This document shows, one piece after another, positions 1-6,610 of a DNA stretch of 16,593 nt. The translations under genes and the position numbers were made by a program. The notes beneath the pieces were generated by a model that did not search any database, was not told the DNA's origin, and saw only the letters and a list, made by a program, of their open reading frames with translations. Every line of letters begins with the position of its first letter. Position 1 is the stretch's first letter. The stretch comes from Geoglobus sp. (GTDB taxonomy: Archaea; Halobacteriota; Archaeoglobi; Archaeoglobales; Archaeoglobaceae): positions 1 through 16,593 of the forward strand of contig WAJY01000156.1 in NCBI GenBank assembly GCA_015523645.1, read 5' to 3'.

Positions 1-457
1 ATATTGACCTCTCGAAAATTCTGTGGGAAGTTACATCCGGGATGATTCTCTCGTATTCACCTGTTCTCAAACAGCATACTCTGAATTCTGTTGGGATTTC
101 ATGCCCTGTAATTCTGTTAACATCACTCCGGTGAAGAGAACCGAAGAGGGAGATGTAAAAGAGAATGTCGGTGTCTTCTGAGCTTATTTTCTCTAAATCA
201 GAAAAAATTGTGTCTATCCTTTTGTCAATGATTTCATGTCTTGAAAGATTTGCTATCCCTCCGGATTTAACAAACGGTATGGCTGTTGTTCCATATGCTA
301 CAAAGCCTTCAGAAATTTCTGTTGCTATTTTTATCTCTTCTTCGCTGAGATTTAGTTTTAAAGCCTCGTTGAGGTTTTGAGAACTCTGAATGTAAAATCC
401 TCGTCTGGAGAGAGATTTTGCTCCTCCACGATTTCGCTCTATTTTTTCCCGTCTCAT
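1..457 (-). CDS. Unrecognised protein, 5' part only (runs off left edge)
   Basis: An open minus-strand frame begins at an ATG (455-457) and reads without a stop to the window edge, giving about 152 residues starting MRREKIERNRGG and continuing through NLSEEEIKIATEISEGF, an AIPFVKSGGI stretch and an ISLFGSLHRSDV stretch. There is no signal peptide or membrane helix, and I recognise no family. In-frame codons directly upstream hit a TGA, so the ATG at 457 is the earliest possible start. A GGTGA lies about 13 nt upstream, and a TATA-like tttatt sits near 486-493. Residues about 8-28 are unusually basic and unlike the acidic remainder, while the +2 frame over the same bases reads VEEQNLSPDEDFTFRVL. 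The extreme N-terminus may therefore be affected by frameshifts. Real coding is likely; function is unknown. Confidence 0.6.
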   Translation of the reverse strand, partial: MRREKIERNRGGAKSLSRRGFYIQSSQNLNEALKLNLSEEEIKIATEISEGFVAYGTTAIPFVKSGGIANLSRHEIIDKRIDTIFSDLEKISSEDTDILFYISLFGSLHRSDVNRITGHEIPTEFRVCCLRTGEYERIIPDVTSHRIFERSI

Positions 458-709
458 CTTCAAACCATGCTCACCACTTCAGCGATCAATAAAAGAAGTC
501 AATGCTAAAAGGTCTTTTGGATGAACAAAAAGAGATTGAAATTAAAAATCCTTTCATCTTTACTCTACTTCTATGCGGTATCTTTAAGGAAAATCGAGCA
601 AATCCGCCTCTTTTCCAGAAAATAAGCCAATAATCAATCAGAATCACTATAATTGAATTAAAATAATTATAAAAATCTCTAAATTTTTCTAAAATCGGAA
701 GCTAAAACA
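458..709. other. Intergenic region, no gene seen
   Basis: About 250 bp of AT-rich DNA lie between the divergent starts of the left-edge gene and icd. I see no convincing small ORF, tRNA or stable hairpin. It should contain the promoter of the left-edge gene (TATA-like tttatt on the minus strand near 486-493) and further AT-rich boxes near 657-690 that are too far from icd to be its core promoter. Confidence 0.5.
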
Positions 710-717
710 TTTTTAAA
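710..717 (+). promoter_or_regulatory. TATA box of icd, leaderless promoter
   Basis: The TTTTTAAA box is centred about 25 nt upstream of the icd ATG (739) and preceded by a purine-rich BRE-like stretch (aagctaaaa). This places the transcription start at or next to the A of the ATG. No Shine-Dalgarno sequence precedes the ATG (aaatcagcctc), which agrees with a leaderless mRNA. Confidence 0.6.
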
Positions 718-738
718 CTCTAGTTTTAAATCAGCCTC

Positions 739-1977
739 ATGAACTTCGAAAAGGTGAAACCTCCCGAGGAGGGGGATAAAATAGTTTTTAAAGATGGTAG
801 GCTTGTCGTTCCAGACGACCCAATCATACCGTATTTCGAGGGTGATGGTATAGGTAAGGATGTCGTTCCGGCTGCAATTATGGTTTTGGATGCAGCAGCA
901 GAAAAAATTGGGAAAAGCATAGTCTGGTTTAAGATTTATGCTGGAGAAGACGCTTACAAAATCTATGGGGAATATTTGCCAGATGACACGTTGAATGCTG
1001 TAAGAGAATACAGGATTGCTCTGAAAGGTCCGCTTACAACTCCTGTAGGGGGAGGGTTTAGAAGTCTGAATGTAACGATAAGGCAAAGACTGGATCTTTA
1101 TGCCAATGTCAGACCTGTTTACTATTTAAAAGGTTTTCCAAGTCCTCTGAAAAACCCAGAGGTGGTGGATCTTGTTATATTTAGAGAGAACACGGAAGAT
1201 GTTTATGCTGGCATTGAATGGCAAAAAGGAAGTGAAGAGGCAAAGAAGCTTTTAAAGTTCCTTTCTGATGAGTTTGGAGTTCACATACGTGAAGATTCTG
1301 GAATTGGGATAAAACCGATAAGTGAGTTTGCCACGAAAAGGCTTGTGAAGCTGGCAATTCAGTATGCGATAGACAATGGAAGGGAGAGTGTAACCTTGGT
1401 TCATAAGGGTAACATAATGAAGTACACAGAAGGAGCATTCAGGGACTGGGGATATGAGGTTGCGAAAGAGGAGTTTGGGGATGTGGTTATAACAGAAGAT
1501 GAGCTGTGGAACAACTATGATGGCAGAGTTCCAAAGGGAAAGATAGTTATCAAGGATAGAATAGCAGACAACATGTTCCAGCAGCTCTTAACTAGGACAG
1601 CCGAATACGATGTGCTTGCAATGCCTAACTTGAATGGTGATTACATGAGCGATGCAGCAGCAGCCTTGGTTGGAGGTCTTGGAGTTGCTCCAGGAAGCAA
1701 CATAGGCGATGGCATGGGGGTTTTTGAGCCGGTTCACGGCTCTGCTCCCAAATATGCTGGGCAAAACAAGGTCAATCCTACGGCTGAAATTTTAACGGGG
1801 GTGCTGATGTTCGAATATCTTGGCTGGAAAAGAGCAGGAGAGATGATAAAGAGGGCTATAGAACTGACAGTCGAGGATAAAATTGTAACGTATGATTTGC
1901 ACAGACACATGGGTGGGAAGCTTGTAGGCACGAGAGAGTTCGCTCAGGCAGTGGTGGAAAGGCTTGAAAGTACATGA
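739..1977 (+). CDS. icd: Isocitrate dehydrogenase, NADP-type
   Basis: This 412-residue protein is the expected length for archaeal and bacterial homodimeric NADP isocitrate dehydrogenases, which oxidatively decarboxylate isocitrate to 2-oxoglutarate in the cytoplasm and supply NADPH and 2-oxoglutarate for glutamate synthesis. Substrate-site residues known from the E. coli enzyme are all present: S109 and N111 in [12 protein letters not shown]115, R125, R149, Y156 in [12 protein letters not shown] and K223 in [14 protein letters not shown]. The metal-binding aspartates are D277, D301 and D305 ([14 protein letters not shown]). NADP specificity is indicated by K338-Y339 ([10 protein letters not shown]) together with Y385 and R389 ([11 protein letters not shown]), which match the residues that contact the 2'-phosphate. 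It stands alone as a transcription unit with its own promoter and ends 15 bp from the convergent cytochrome gene. The start fits the leaderless promoter. Identification is firm. Confidence 0.97.
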   Translation: MNFEKVKPPEEGDKIVFKDGRLVVPDDPIIPYFEGDGIGKDVVPAAIMVLDAAAEKIGKSIVWFKIYAGEDAYKIYGEYLPDDTLNAVREYRIALKGPLTTPVGGGFRSLNVTIRQRLDLYANVRPVYYLKGFPSPLKNPEVVDLVIFRENTEDVYAGIEWQKGSEEAKKLLKFLSDEFGVHIREDSGIGIKPISEFATKRLVKLAIQYAIDNGRESVTLVHKGNIMKYTEGAFRDWGYEVAKEEFGDVVITEDELWNNYDGRVPKGKIVIKDRIADNMFQQLLTRTAEYDVLAMPNLNGDYMSDAAAALVGGLGVAPGSNIGDGMGVFEPVHGSAPKYAGQNKVNPTAEILTGVLMFEYLGWKRAGEMIKRAIELTVEDKIVTYDLHRHMGGKLVGTREFAQAVVERLEST

Positions 1978-1992
1978 AATAACTCAAGAGTC

Positions 1993-3555
1993 TTATTTCT
2001 CTTTTTTCATCTTATTCAATCCTGCTATCACTGAAATAATGGAAACTACAACAATTTCCAAATCAAATCCGGGACTTCTCTCAGCCTTATCGATTAGTTT
2101 TTTCATCTTTCTCTCGTTTTCAAGGAATTTCATGTAGTTATTAATTTCCCGTAGATTTTTTGTAAGCTGATACCATCCAAGCTTGAATGTAGAGTAGTCT
2201 GGCCCTCCCATTGCTGAGCCATGTCTCAGTGATGTGGCATAGAACAACCAGTTTTCCACCCAGAGTCTTTCAACGTATTCATCAAATAGATTCGAATTGT
2301 TTATCAGTCCTTCCTCCCATGCTTTAATGAGCATTTTAGTTGCAACAAGTGTCATTGAATTGCTCTCATTCACGGTCCTCTCAAACTTTTCAAAGTGTCT
2401 TTCTGCAAAATCTCTTGAATGACACTGATCGCATATTCTAAGGAATTGCTCCTTCCTCTTAGCCATCTCACTGCGGTCTATCAGATAGTCTTTCGCGAGT
2501 TCTCCAGTTAAAGTTGCTGGAAGAGGTAAGCCGTTTGAGTTTTTTATTTTCCACGTAGCCCCATCCTTTGGCTGTGGATGGGCATAGATCCCAAAAATTC
2601 TGATGTAAATTCTTGAATCAAAGTTGTGGGTTCTTTTGGCAATTATCCTACCGCTATCATCTACAAGCAGCGATGAATGACACACTGCACACGATGGGGC
2701 TTTGAAATGTTTTCCTGGAACCCAGGGGACTGCAGTCATGTTATAATCTTTGTATTCAGTCAGAAATATATTTCCGTGCTTGCTCTCCTTCCATACATTA
2801 TATGCCGGCACGTCTGGCTCGAGATGGCACTGTGCGCAGGTATAGGGGTTTCTTGCCATCTCTATCGAAAATCCATGTCTTGGATGACAAGCGGTGCACG
2901 CTCCTCTGCTTCCATCAGGGTTTATTCTCCCAACTCCGTGATTTGGCCAGCCCTCAAGTTCAGGTATCGTTATCCCCGTATCGCTCTCTTTCATCCCTTT
3001 AAAAGTAACTCTTGTGCCATGGCAGTAGTAGCAGGTTTCATTCTGAGCATTAGTTGAGCTTGAAATTACCTTTAAACCTTTACTGTAGTTGTAAATCGCT
3101 GTTGATACTTCGACAAGCTGGTGGTAGATGGGGTTATTATCCAAGTTTTCAACAGCATGGGATTTTACACTTTTCATGTACTCCCTGTACTCAGTTCTGT
3201 GGCAGACTGAACAATCTCTGGGTGAAACAATAACGTTTATTACAAAACCCATGTGGTTAAATGAGTCAGTGTGATTTGCTGCGTTTAAAGAGTGACACTC
3301 ATAACAACCAACAGCAACATCTCTCATCCAGTCTGGAGGTATGCTGCTTATTCTCCTCTCGATCTCTGGTTTATCAAAAGCTTCTGTTGGGGTTATTTTT
3401 GAGTGCCTGCTTCTGTTCCAATCTTCTACAATTCCGGGTGTGTATTTTTTATGACAGTAAATGCAAGCTTTACTTTCATCGCTAAGATCTGCTGAGAGAG
3501 CTGGATTGATTATGAGGAAGGTGAGAAATATGATTTTGAAAATATTTCTCTCCAT
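1993..3555 (-). CDS. Octaheme cytochrome c, hydroxylamine oxidoreductase (HAO) family, with PGF-CTERM-like tail
   Basis: The 520-residue precursor has a signal peptide (MERNIFKIIFLTFLIINPALSA, cleavage near 22) and exactly eight CxxCH heme sites, at residues 31, 84, 115, 175, 220, 240, 289 and 375. Number, spacing and surrounding blocks (HGVGRINPDGSRGACTACH, YTCAQCHLEPDVPAY, KAPSCAVCHSSLL, YAHPQPKDGA, HGSAMGGPDYSTFKLGWYQL) match the HAO family, whose members oxidise hydroxylamine or hydrazine or, in HAO-like reductases, reduce nitrite or hydroxylamine. Heme 4 (CYYCH) is the expected catalytic P460-type site. The cross-linking tyrosine that separates oxidases from reductases would lie near Y454 or Y462, but I cannot align it reliably. 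The C-terminus (SPGF at 494-497, hydrophobic 501-512, then KMKKEK) fits an archaeosortase PGF-CTERM signal, suggesting surface anchoring. The family is clear; the direction of catalysis is open. It appears monocistronic, with no quinol-oxidising partner next to it. Confidence 0.9.
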   Translation of the reverse strand: MERNIFKIIFLTFLIINPALSADLSDESKACIYCHKKYTPGIVEDWNRSRHSKITPTEAFDKPEIERRISSIPPDWMRDVAVGCYECHSLNAANHTDSFNHMGFVINVIVSPRDCSVCHRTEYREYMKSVKSHAVENLDNNPIYHQLVEVSTAIYNYSKGLKVISSSTNAQNETCYYCHGTRVTFKGMKESDTGITIPELEGWPNHGVGRINPDGSRGACTACHPRHGFSIEMARNPYTCAQCHLEPDVPAYNVWKESKHGNIFLTEYKDYNMTAVPWVPGKHFKAPSCAVCHSSLLVDDSGRIIAKRTHNFDSRIYIRIFGIYAHPQPKDGATWKIKNSNGLPLPATLTGELAKDYLIDRSEMAKRKEQFLRICDQCHSRDFAERHFEKFERTVNESNSMTLVATKMLIKAWEEGLINNSNLFDEYVERLWVENWLFYATSLRHGSAMGGPDYSTFKLGWYQLTKNLREINNYMKFLENERKMKKLIDKAERSPGFDLEIVVVSIISVIAGLNKMKKEK

Positions 3556-3577
3556 GAAATCATTTTACTCAACGAAA

Positions 3578-3585
3578 TTATTAAC
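3578..3585 (-). promoter_or_regulatory. Probable TATA box of the HAO-like cytochrome gene
   Basis: On the minus strand TTAATAAT is centred about 26 nt upstream of the ATG at 3555, with no Shine-Dalgarno sequence before the ATG, so the message is probably leaderless. The box lies immediately beyond the last codons of the transposase relic (TAA at 3588-3590), so the core promoter abuts or is part of the IS end. Confidence 0.45.
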
Positions 3586-3587
3586 AT

Positions 3588-4473
3588 TTACTGTCTGAAT
3601 TGATGTTTTTTCAGAAGGGATTTCAGATGGAGCTTTCTCAGAGAAGCCTGATAAAGAGACTCCGGCTCATCTGAATTAAGACTCATGTGAGATCTTTTGC
3701 AATTATACCAATCTACAACTCATCCATCGTATCGAGATACCTCATTTTAGCCTCCAAAGTTCCAAAAACCTCTTAATCTTACTATTCGTTTAGGATGAGT
3801 TACTCTTGCAATGATATGTCTAATCTCATTCTCAGCAAGAAACATCTCGAATTTTGAGACACCTTTAGCCTTCTTGCCTGCAAATGCCTAGAACTGAGTC
3901 CCTCTGTCGGTGAGAATTGATTCTGGCTTTCCATAATCGTTTATCGCTTTTTTCAAAACTTTGATTGCATTCTCTGCTGTTGCACTCTCAAACACCCCAT
4001 ATCCAGTTACTAAGCGGGAACTTCATCTAAGTAGGCAATTATCCATTTTCTGTTAAAATAAAACCAGTCAGCATGCCACAACTACATGGAATGCTTCCTT
4101 TCGTAGTGAACCACTTTTTTCTCTTCTTTTTGTTCTTCTCTTCCTTTGCATAACCGTTCATTTTCAACACTTCATGGATTTTGTTCTTGCTTATGTTGCA
4201 TTCCTTATGCTTTAAGATCGTTTGGAGAACTATTGCATTGCATTTGTATTCTTCGTAGACTTCTTTTATAGCATTTGTCTCTTCCTCTGTTAGTTCCTTT
4301 CTGGGTCTTCACGGTTTTCTTAGTTTTGGTATTTCTCCTGTTTCTCTGTATTGCTTGTAGATCTGATTTACTCTTCTTGGTGTTATTTTCTCGATTTCTG
4401 ATACTATTTTACTTAGCGTTCCCTTCTCTTTCTCTCTGATTTATCCATCGAATGGTTTTTTATCAAGTTTCAC
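3588..4473 (-). pseudogene. Degraded IS481-type transposase (DDE integrase-core) relic
   Basis: Stitching three minus-strand frames gives a nearly complete transposase. It has an N-terminal HTH (GTG start at 4471-4473, KLDKKPFDG, KIVSEIEKITPRRVNQIYKQ), a helical linker (RPRKELTEEETNAIKEVYEE, NISKNKIHEVLKMNGYAKEE), then an rve/DDE core: WHADWFYF (first Asp), VTGYGVFESATAENAIKVLK, ESILTDRGTQF (second Asp), EMFLAENEIRHIIARVTHP and a C-terminal WYNCKRSHMSLNSDEPESLY block. The expected catalytic Glu segment (normally like GKIERFF) reads as RIVRLRGFW, so the third acidic residue is lost. In-frame stops and frameshifts occur after FDG, at RKP-stop-RPRKEL, around KKW-FTT, at HSM-stop-LWHADW, after DEVPA, at TQF-stop and after FGG. 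The copy is dead. No clear terminal inverted repeats or target duplication were found. Confidence 0.85.
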
Positions 4474-4567
4474 ACTGGCGTTAGTTGAAGTAGGAAATAA
4501 TTTTGGGGAAACAACCTGCCTTAAACATCAAAAGTTTTTAATATTGTTTTATATATATTTAACATAA
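4474..4567. other. AT-rich intergenic stretch between relics
   Basis: This stretch holds the flank of the transposase relic and a very AT-rich run (ttgttttatatatatttaac, about 4544-4563) that resembles an archaeal TATA region for plus-strand transcription. It may be the surviving promoter of the decayed membrane-protein/HTH module downstream. No gene is visible. Confidence 0.3.
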
Positions 4568-4684
4568 CTGATATCCTCGAACAGATTTGTGGAGGTTGTA
4601 TATTCACTCGCATGCTCGACAATTGCCTTGCTTTTTATTTACTTTGCATTTTACACCTACTACAGCAGAAGACCTTTGGATTAG
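4568..4684 (+). pseudogene. C-terminal fragment of a DUF2178-like membrane protein
   Basis: An open plus-strand segment between stops at 4565 and 4682 encodes a single hydrophobic helix followed by a basic end: VEVVYSLACSTIALLF, then IYFAFYTYYSRRPLD and TAG. From memory, small DUF2178 membrane proteins of Archaeoglobales end with a similar YSxxCxxALLxxYxxFYxYYSRK pattern and often sit directly upstream of an XRE regulator, as here. There is no start codon for a full-length protein and the N-terminal helices are missing, so this is most likely a remnant, although a 31-residue protein from GTG 4589 cannot be excluded. Confidence 0.45.
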
Positions 4685-4763
4685 GTGAAGGATATGGCAG
4701 AATGTGAGAAATTACGAAGATGGTTTCAATCATTTCAGAGCTATGCCATGCAAGAAAGCTTGA

Positions 4764-4922
4764 TACCTGGATCGCTATGCTGTTGCTATCCATAATTTTT
4801 CGGGTAATTCTAGCGTGACATTCAAGGCAACCCTGAAGGAGATGAATGAATCGCTCTTGCCTATTGGAATATACTCATGGTCTTTAATGAAATTCTACTC
4901 CTCAAAAAAGGGATTGGAATGA
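4764..4922 (+). pseudogene. Second gene fragment directly upstream of the HTH regulator
   Basis: A plus-strand frame open after a TGA at 4761-4763 encodes about 52 residues (YLDRYAVAIHNFSGN, then [17 protein letters not shown], then [20 protein letters not shown]) and ends in a TGA that overlaps the regulator ATG by the ATGA pattern typical of co-translated genes. Possible starts are GTG 4815 or ATG 4842. In another frame just upstream (about 4720-4817) lies MVSIISELCHARKLDTWIAM plus a hydrophobic run, which looks like a broken helix of the same or a neighbouring protein. I do not recognise the protein; the ATGA overlap suggests it was once the intact partner of the regulator. Confidence 0.35.
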
Positions 4923-5140
4923 AGACGAGAATAAAAGAGTTCAGAGCTAAATACAATCTTACTCAGGAGGATCTAGCAAGAATGGTTGGTGTTAGAAGGG
5001 AGACAATCGTTTTCATAGAAAAGGGAAAGTACAACCCATCTCTTAAACTGGCATACAAAATTGCAAAAGCCCTAAACACAACAATTGAAGAGCTTTTCAT
5101 TTTAGATGATGAGATTGGTAATTTAATCTCAGAAACATAA
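4919..5140 (+). CDS. XRE-family HTH transcriptional regulator
   Basis: This 73-residue protein is almost entirely one Cro/C1-type helix-turn-helix domain: [20 protein letters not shown], then [20 protein letters not shown] and [20 protein letters not shown]. These are the five helices of the fold, with the recognition helix around [10 protein letters not shown]. Small stand-alone regulators of this kind are widespread in archaea and usually control the membrane-protein gene they follow. I chose ATG 4919 over the upstream ATG 4877 because homologues begin with MKTRIKEFR, because the extra 14 residues fall outside the fold, and because the ATG overlaps the stop of the preceding fragment (ATGA). 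The reading frame is intact although its presumed partners upstream are broken, so the gene may be an orphan. It ends 34 bp from the convergent TIP49 gene. Confidence 0.85.
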   Translation: MKTRIKEFRAKYNLTQEDLARMVGVRRETIVFIEKGKYNPSLKLAYKIAKALNTTIEELFILDDEIGNLISET

Positions 5141-5174
5141 CTTTTTCACCTTCTCTTCTTAAGTGTTTAGTGTT

Positions 5175-6515
5175 TCAGCTGAGCATCTTTTCCTCCCACT
5201 CCTTGAGATATCCTGAGCTCTTGCTCACATCCACGAAAAGACTCTCCGCTCGCTCAACGTCCTCAATCTCTATCTTTCCTGAATTTCTTGTTTTTGAAAT
5301 CTCGCTCGCTGGAGCAATAAGCTGAATAGCATATCTGAGGCTGTTTTTGTAACCTATGTCTGTTAGCTTTTCTAGTGCCTTCTCATCTACAACAACACCC
5401 ATCTCTGCACACCTTGTCTCAATTATGAGCCTTATCTCATCTCTCTCATATGGCTCTGTGGTTATTATGAGCAGTCTGTCAAGAAGATCCAGCGGTATCC
5501 CATGTGGAGATACTACATCTGTGCCCCTGATCCTTGCAAAACCTCTGTTTGAGGCGAGAATTATAATCGGTGACATTTCAGACTCCATGGCTCTATTCAT
5601 GAATGCAAAGAGCTCGATGTCCATGAGATGAGTCTCATCTATAAACAGAACTCCAGGTATTAGCTCTGCTACACCTTGTTCAATCCAGTCCTTAACCTGT
5701 TCATCAACAGCCTGTCTTATCTCATTGTCAATCTCTCTGCTCTCTGATGAGAAGAGACTTAGTATCGTGCTTCTTCTGGCTTTTGCCTCGTCAAGATCAT
5801 GCAGGGTTACAACATAGGTGTACTCTTTGTCTTTCTCAACATCTCCGTCTGGAACGTCCACAATCTCCTCTCCCTCTATGTCAAATCTCTTGCCACTGCT
5901 TGTTTTGCCAACCTTTGTCACCCTTCCTGTCTCCTTGTCTATGATTATCACATCTCCCTTGGCTATCCCTGCATACATGAACTGCAAGGCTATTCTGCTC
6001 CCAACGCTGAATCTTCTCCTCTCTTTTTTTGTTGCTAGGGTTATCGTTGCCGATTCCGGAACTTTCTGTGTTGGATTGTAGGGATTTGGAACCATGTTGT
6101 AGTCCAGCTCCACAACCTCTCCCTCAAGCACCCTCCTTGTGTCCCTTATTCTGACACCTATGGCTTTTCTCATCGTCTGATATAAAGCCTCGGTTTTCTT
6201 CATCTCACTGCTGTAGAATTCGCTTGCAGATACCTGAACGAATGGAATGTCCTTTCCAAGCTCCTTGCTTATTGCAAGAGCTATTGCGGTTTTTCCTGTT
6301 CCTGGAGGACCTGCCATGAGAATTCCTCTGCCAGCCATCTTTCCATCCTTGATCATCTTGACTATTATTCCTGCTGCCTCTCTGGCTTTAATTTGTCCCA
6401 CAAGCCCTCCACCTATTTTTTTTGCCCTCATTCCTTCGTCAAGTCCTAAACCTGTGATGTGGGAATGAGCGCTGTATCTTTCAAACTTCTGGGTTATCTC
6501 CCTTATCTCCTCCAT
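5175..6515 (-). CDS. TIP49 / RuvB-like AAA+ ATPase (RuvBL family)
   Basis: This 446-residue AAA+ ATPase is the archaeal homologue of eukaryotic RuvBL1/RuvBL2 (TIP49/TIP48, Pontin/Reptin), hexameric ATPases of chromatin remodelling, snoRNP and PIKK assembly; the archaeal role is not settled. Evidence: the N-terminal SAHSHITGLGLDE block, Walker A GPPGTGKT at 69-76, the long insertion domain (about 125-285) with an OB-like core typical of TIP49 and absent from bacterial RuvB, Walker B FIDETH at 291-296, sensor 1 ASNRG at 321-325, and a sensor 2 region with R394 (GYKNSLRYAIQLI). The length agrees with family members. I chose ATG 6515, not the longer TTG frame from 6533, because a clear GGTGAT Shine-Dalgarno lies 4 nt upstream and homologues begin near MEEIRE. 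It is transcribed divergently from the large surface protein. Confidence 0.95.
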   Translation of the reverse strand: MEEIREITQKFERYSAHSHITGLGLDEGMRAKKIGGGLVGQIKAREAAGIIVKMIKDGKMAGRGILMAGPPGTGKTAIALAISKELGKDIPFVQVSASEFYSSEMKKTEALYQTMRKAIGVRIRDTRRVLEGEVVELDYNMVPNPYNPTQKVPESATITLATKKERRRFSVGSRIALQFMYAGIAKGDVIIIDKETGRVTKVGKTSSGKRFDIEGEEIVDVPDGDVEKDKEYTYVVTLHDLDEAKARRSTILSLFSSESREIDNEIRQAVDEQVKDWIEQGVAELIPGVLFIDETHLMDIELFAFMNRAMESEMSPIIILASNRGFARIRGTDVVSPHGIPLDLLDRLLIITTEPYERDEIRLIIETRCAEMGVVVDEKALEKLTDIGYKNSLRYAIQLIAPASEISKTRNSGKIEIEDVERAESLFVDVSKSSGYLKEWEEKMLS

Positions 6516-6519
6516 AACA

Positions 6520-6525
6520 ATCACC
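6520..6525 (-). promoter_or_regulatory. Shine-Dalgarno site deciding the TIP49 start
   Basis: GGTGAT on the minus strand, complementary to the 16S rRNA 3' end, lies 4 nt before the ATG at 6515. It lies within the alternative longer frame starting at TTG 6533, which argues that the longer start is not used. Confidence 0.75.
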
Positions 6526-6547
6526 ACTTTCAATGGATTTGAATTTC

Positions 6548-6554
6548 AATATAA
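6548..6554 (-). promoter_or_regulatory. TATA box for TIP49
   Basis: TTTATAT on the minus strand (atataaa on plus) is about 36 nt upstream of the TIP49 ATG. It predicts a start near 6526 and a roughly 11-nt leader that just includes the GGTGAT site. It lies in the 95-bp divergent region shared with the large surface-protein gene. Confidence 0.45.
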
Positions 6555-6578
6555 ATATTTCTCTAAAACAATTTTTAG

Positions 6579-6586
6579 TTTTAAAT
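6579..6586 (+). promoter_or_regulatory. TATA box for the large surface protein
   Basis: TTTTAAAT is centred about 28 nt upstream of the ATG at 6611. Transcription would start only a few bases before that ATG, which excludes the more upstream ATG at 6533 and supports the shorter protein. Confidence 0.45.
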
Positions 6587-6610
6587 GCATGTTATCAAGA
6601 GGGATGTGAG

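Noticed and set aside
588..617. ggaaaa / ttttcc inverted repeat in the icd upstream region as an operator
   Set aside because: Six-bp arms around a long unpaired loop in AT-rich DNA are expected by chance.
679..1086. 135-codon minus-strand frame opposite the start of icd
   Set aside because: It is the antisense of a firmly identified enzyme and its promoter, with no recognisable domain.
1976..1999. Inverted repeat gaaataa / ttatttc between convergent icd and cytochrome genes as a bidirectional terminator
   Set aside because: Arms are only 7 bp, almost all A-T and contain the stop codons; too weak to call as a structured terminator.
4687..4788. 33-codon frame starting MAECEKLRRWF as a small gene
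   Set aside because: Competing frames over the same bases look like pieces of membrane protein; no ribosome-binding site or family match, so it is treated as part of the decayed region.
5141..5174. T-rich spacer between the HTH and TIP49 genes as a terminator
   Set aside because: A short T run is present, which archaeal termination can use, but nothing distinguishes it from ordinary AT-rich spacer.
6516..6533. Six-codon N-terminal extension of TIP49 from TTG 6533
   Set aside because: It includes the GGTGAT ribosome-binding site that clearly serves ATG 6515.
6533..6610. 26-codon N-terminal extension of the large surface protein from ATG 6533
   Set aside because: It precedes the probable TATA box (6579-6586), displaces the signal anchor from the N-terminus and overlaps the TIP49 promoter.
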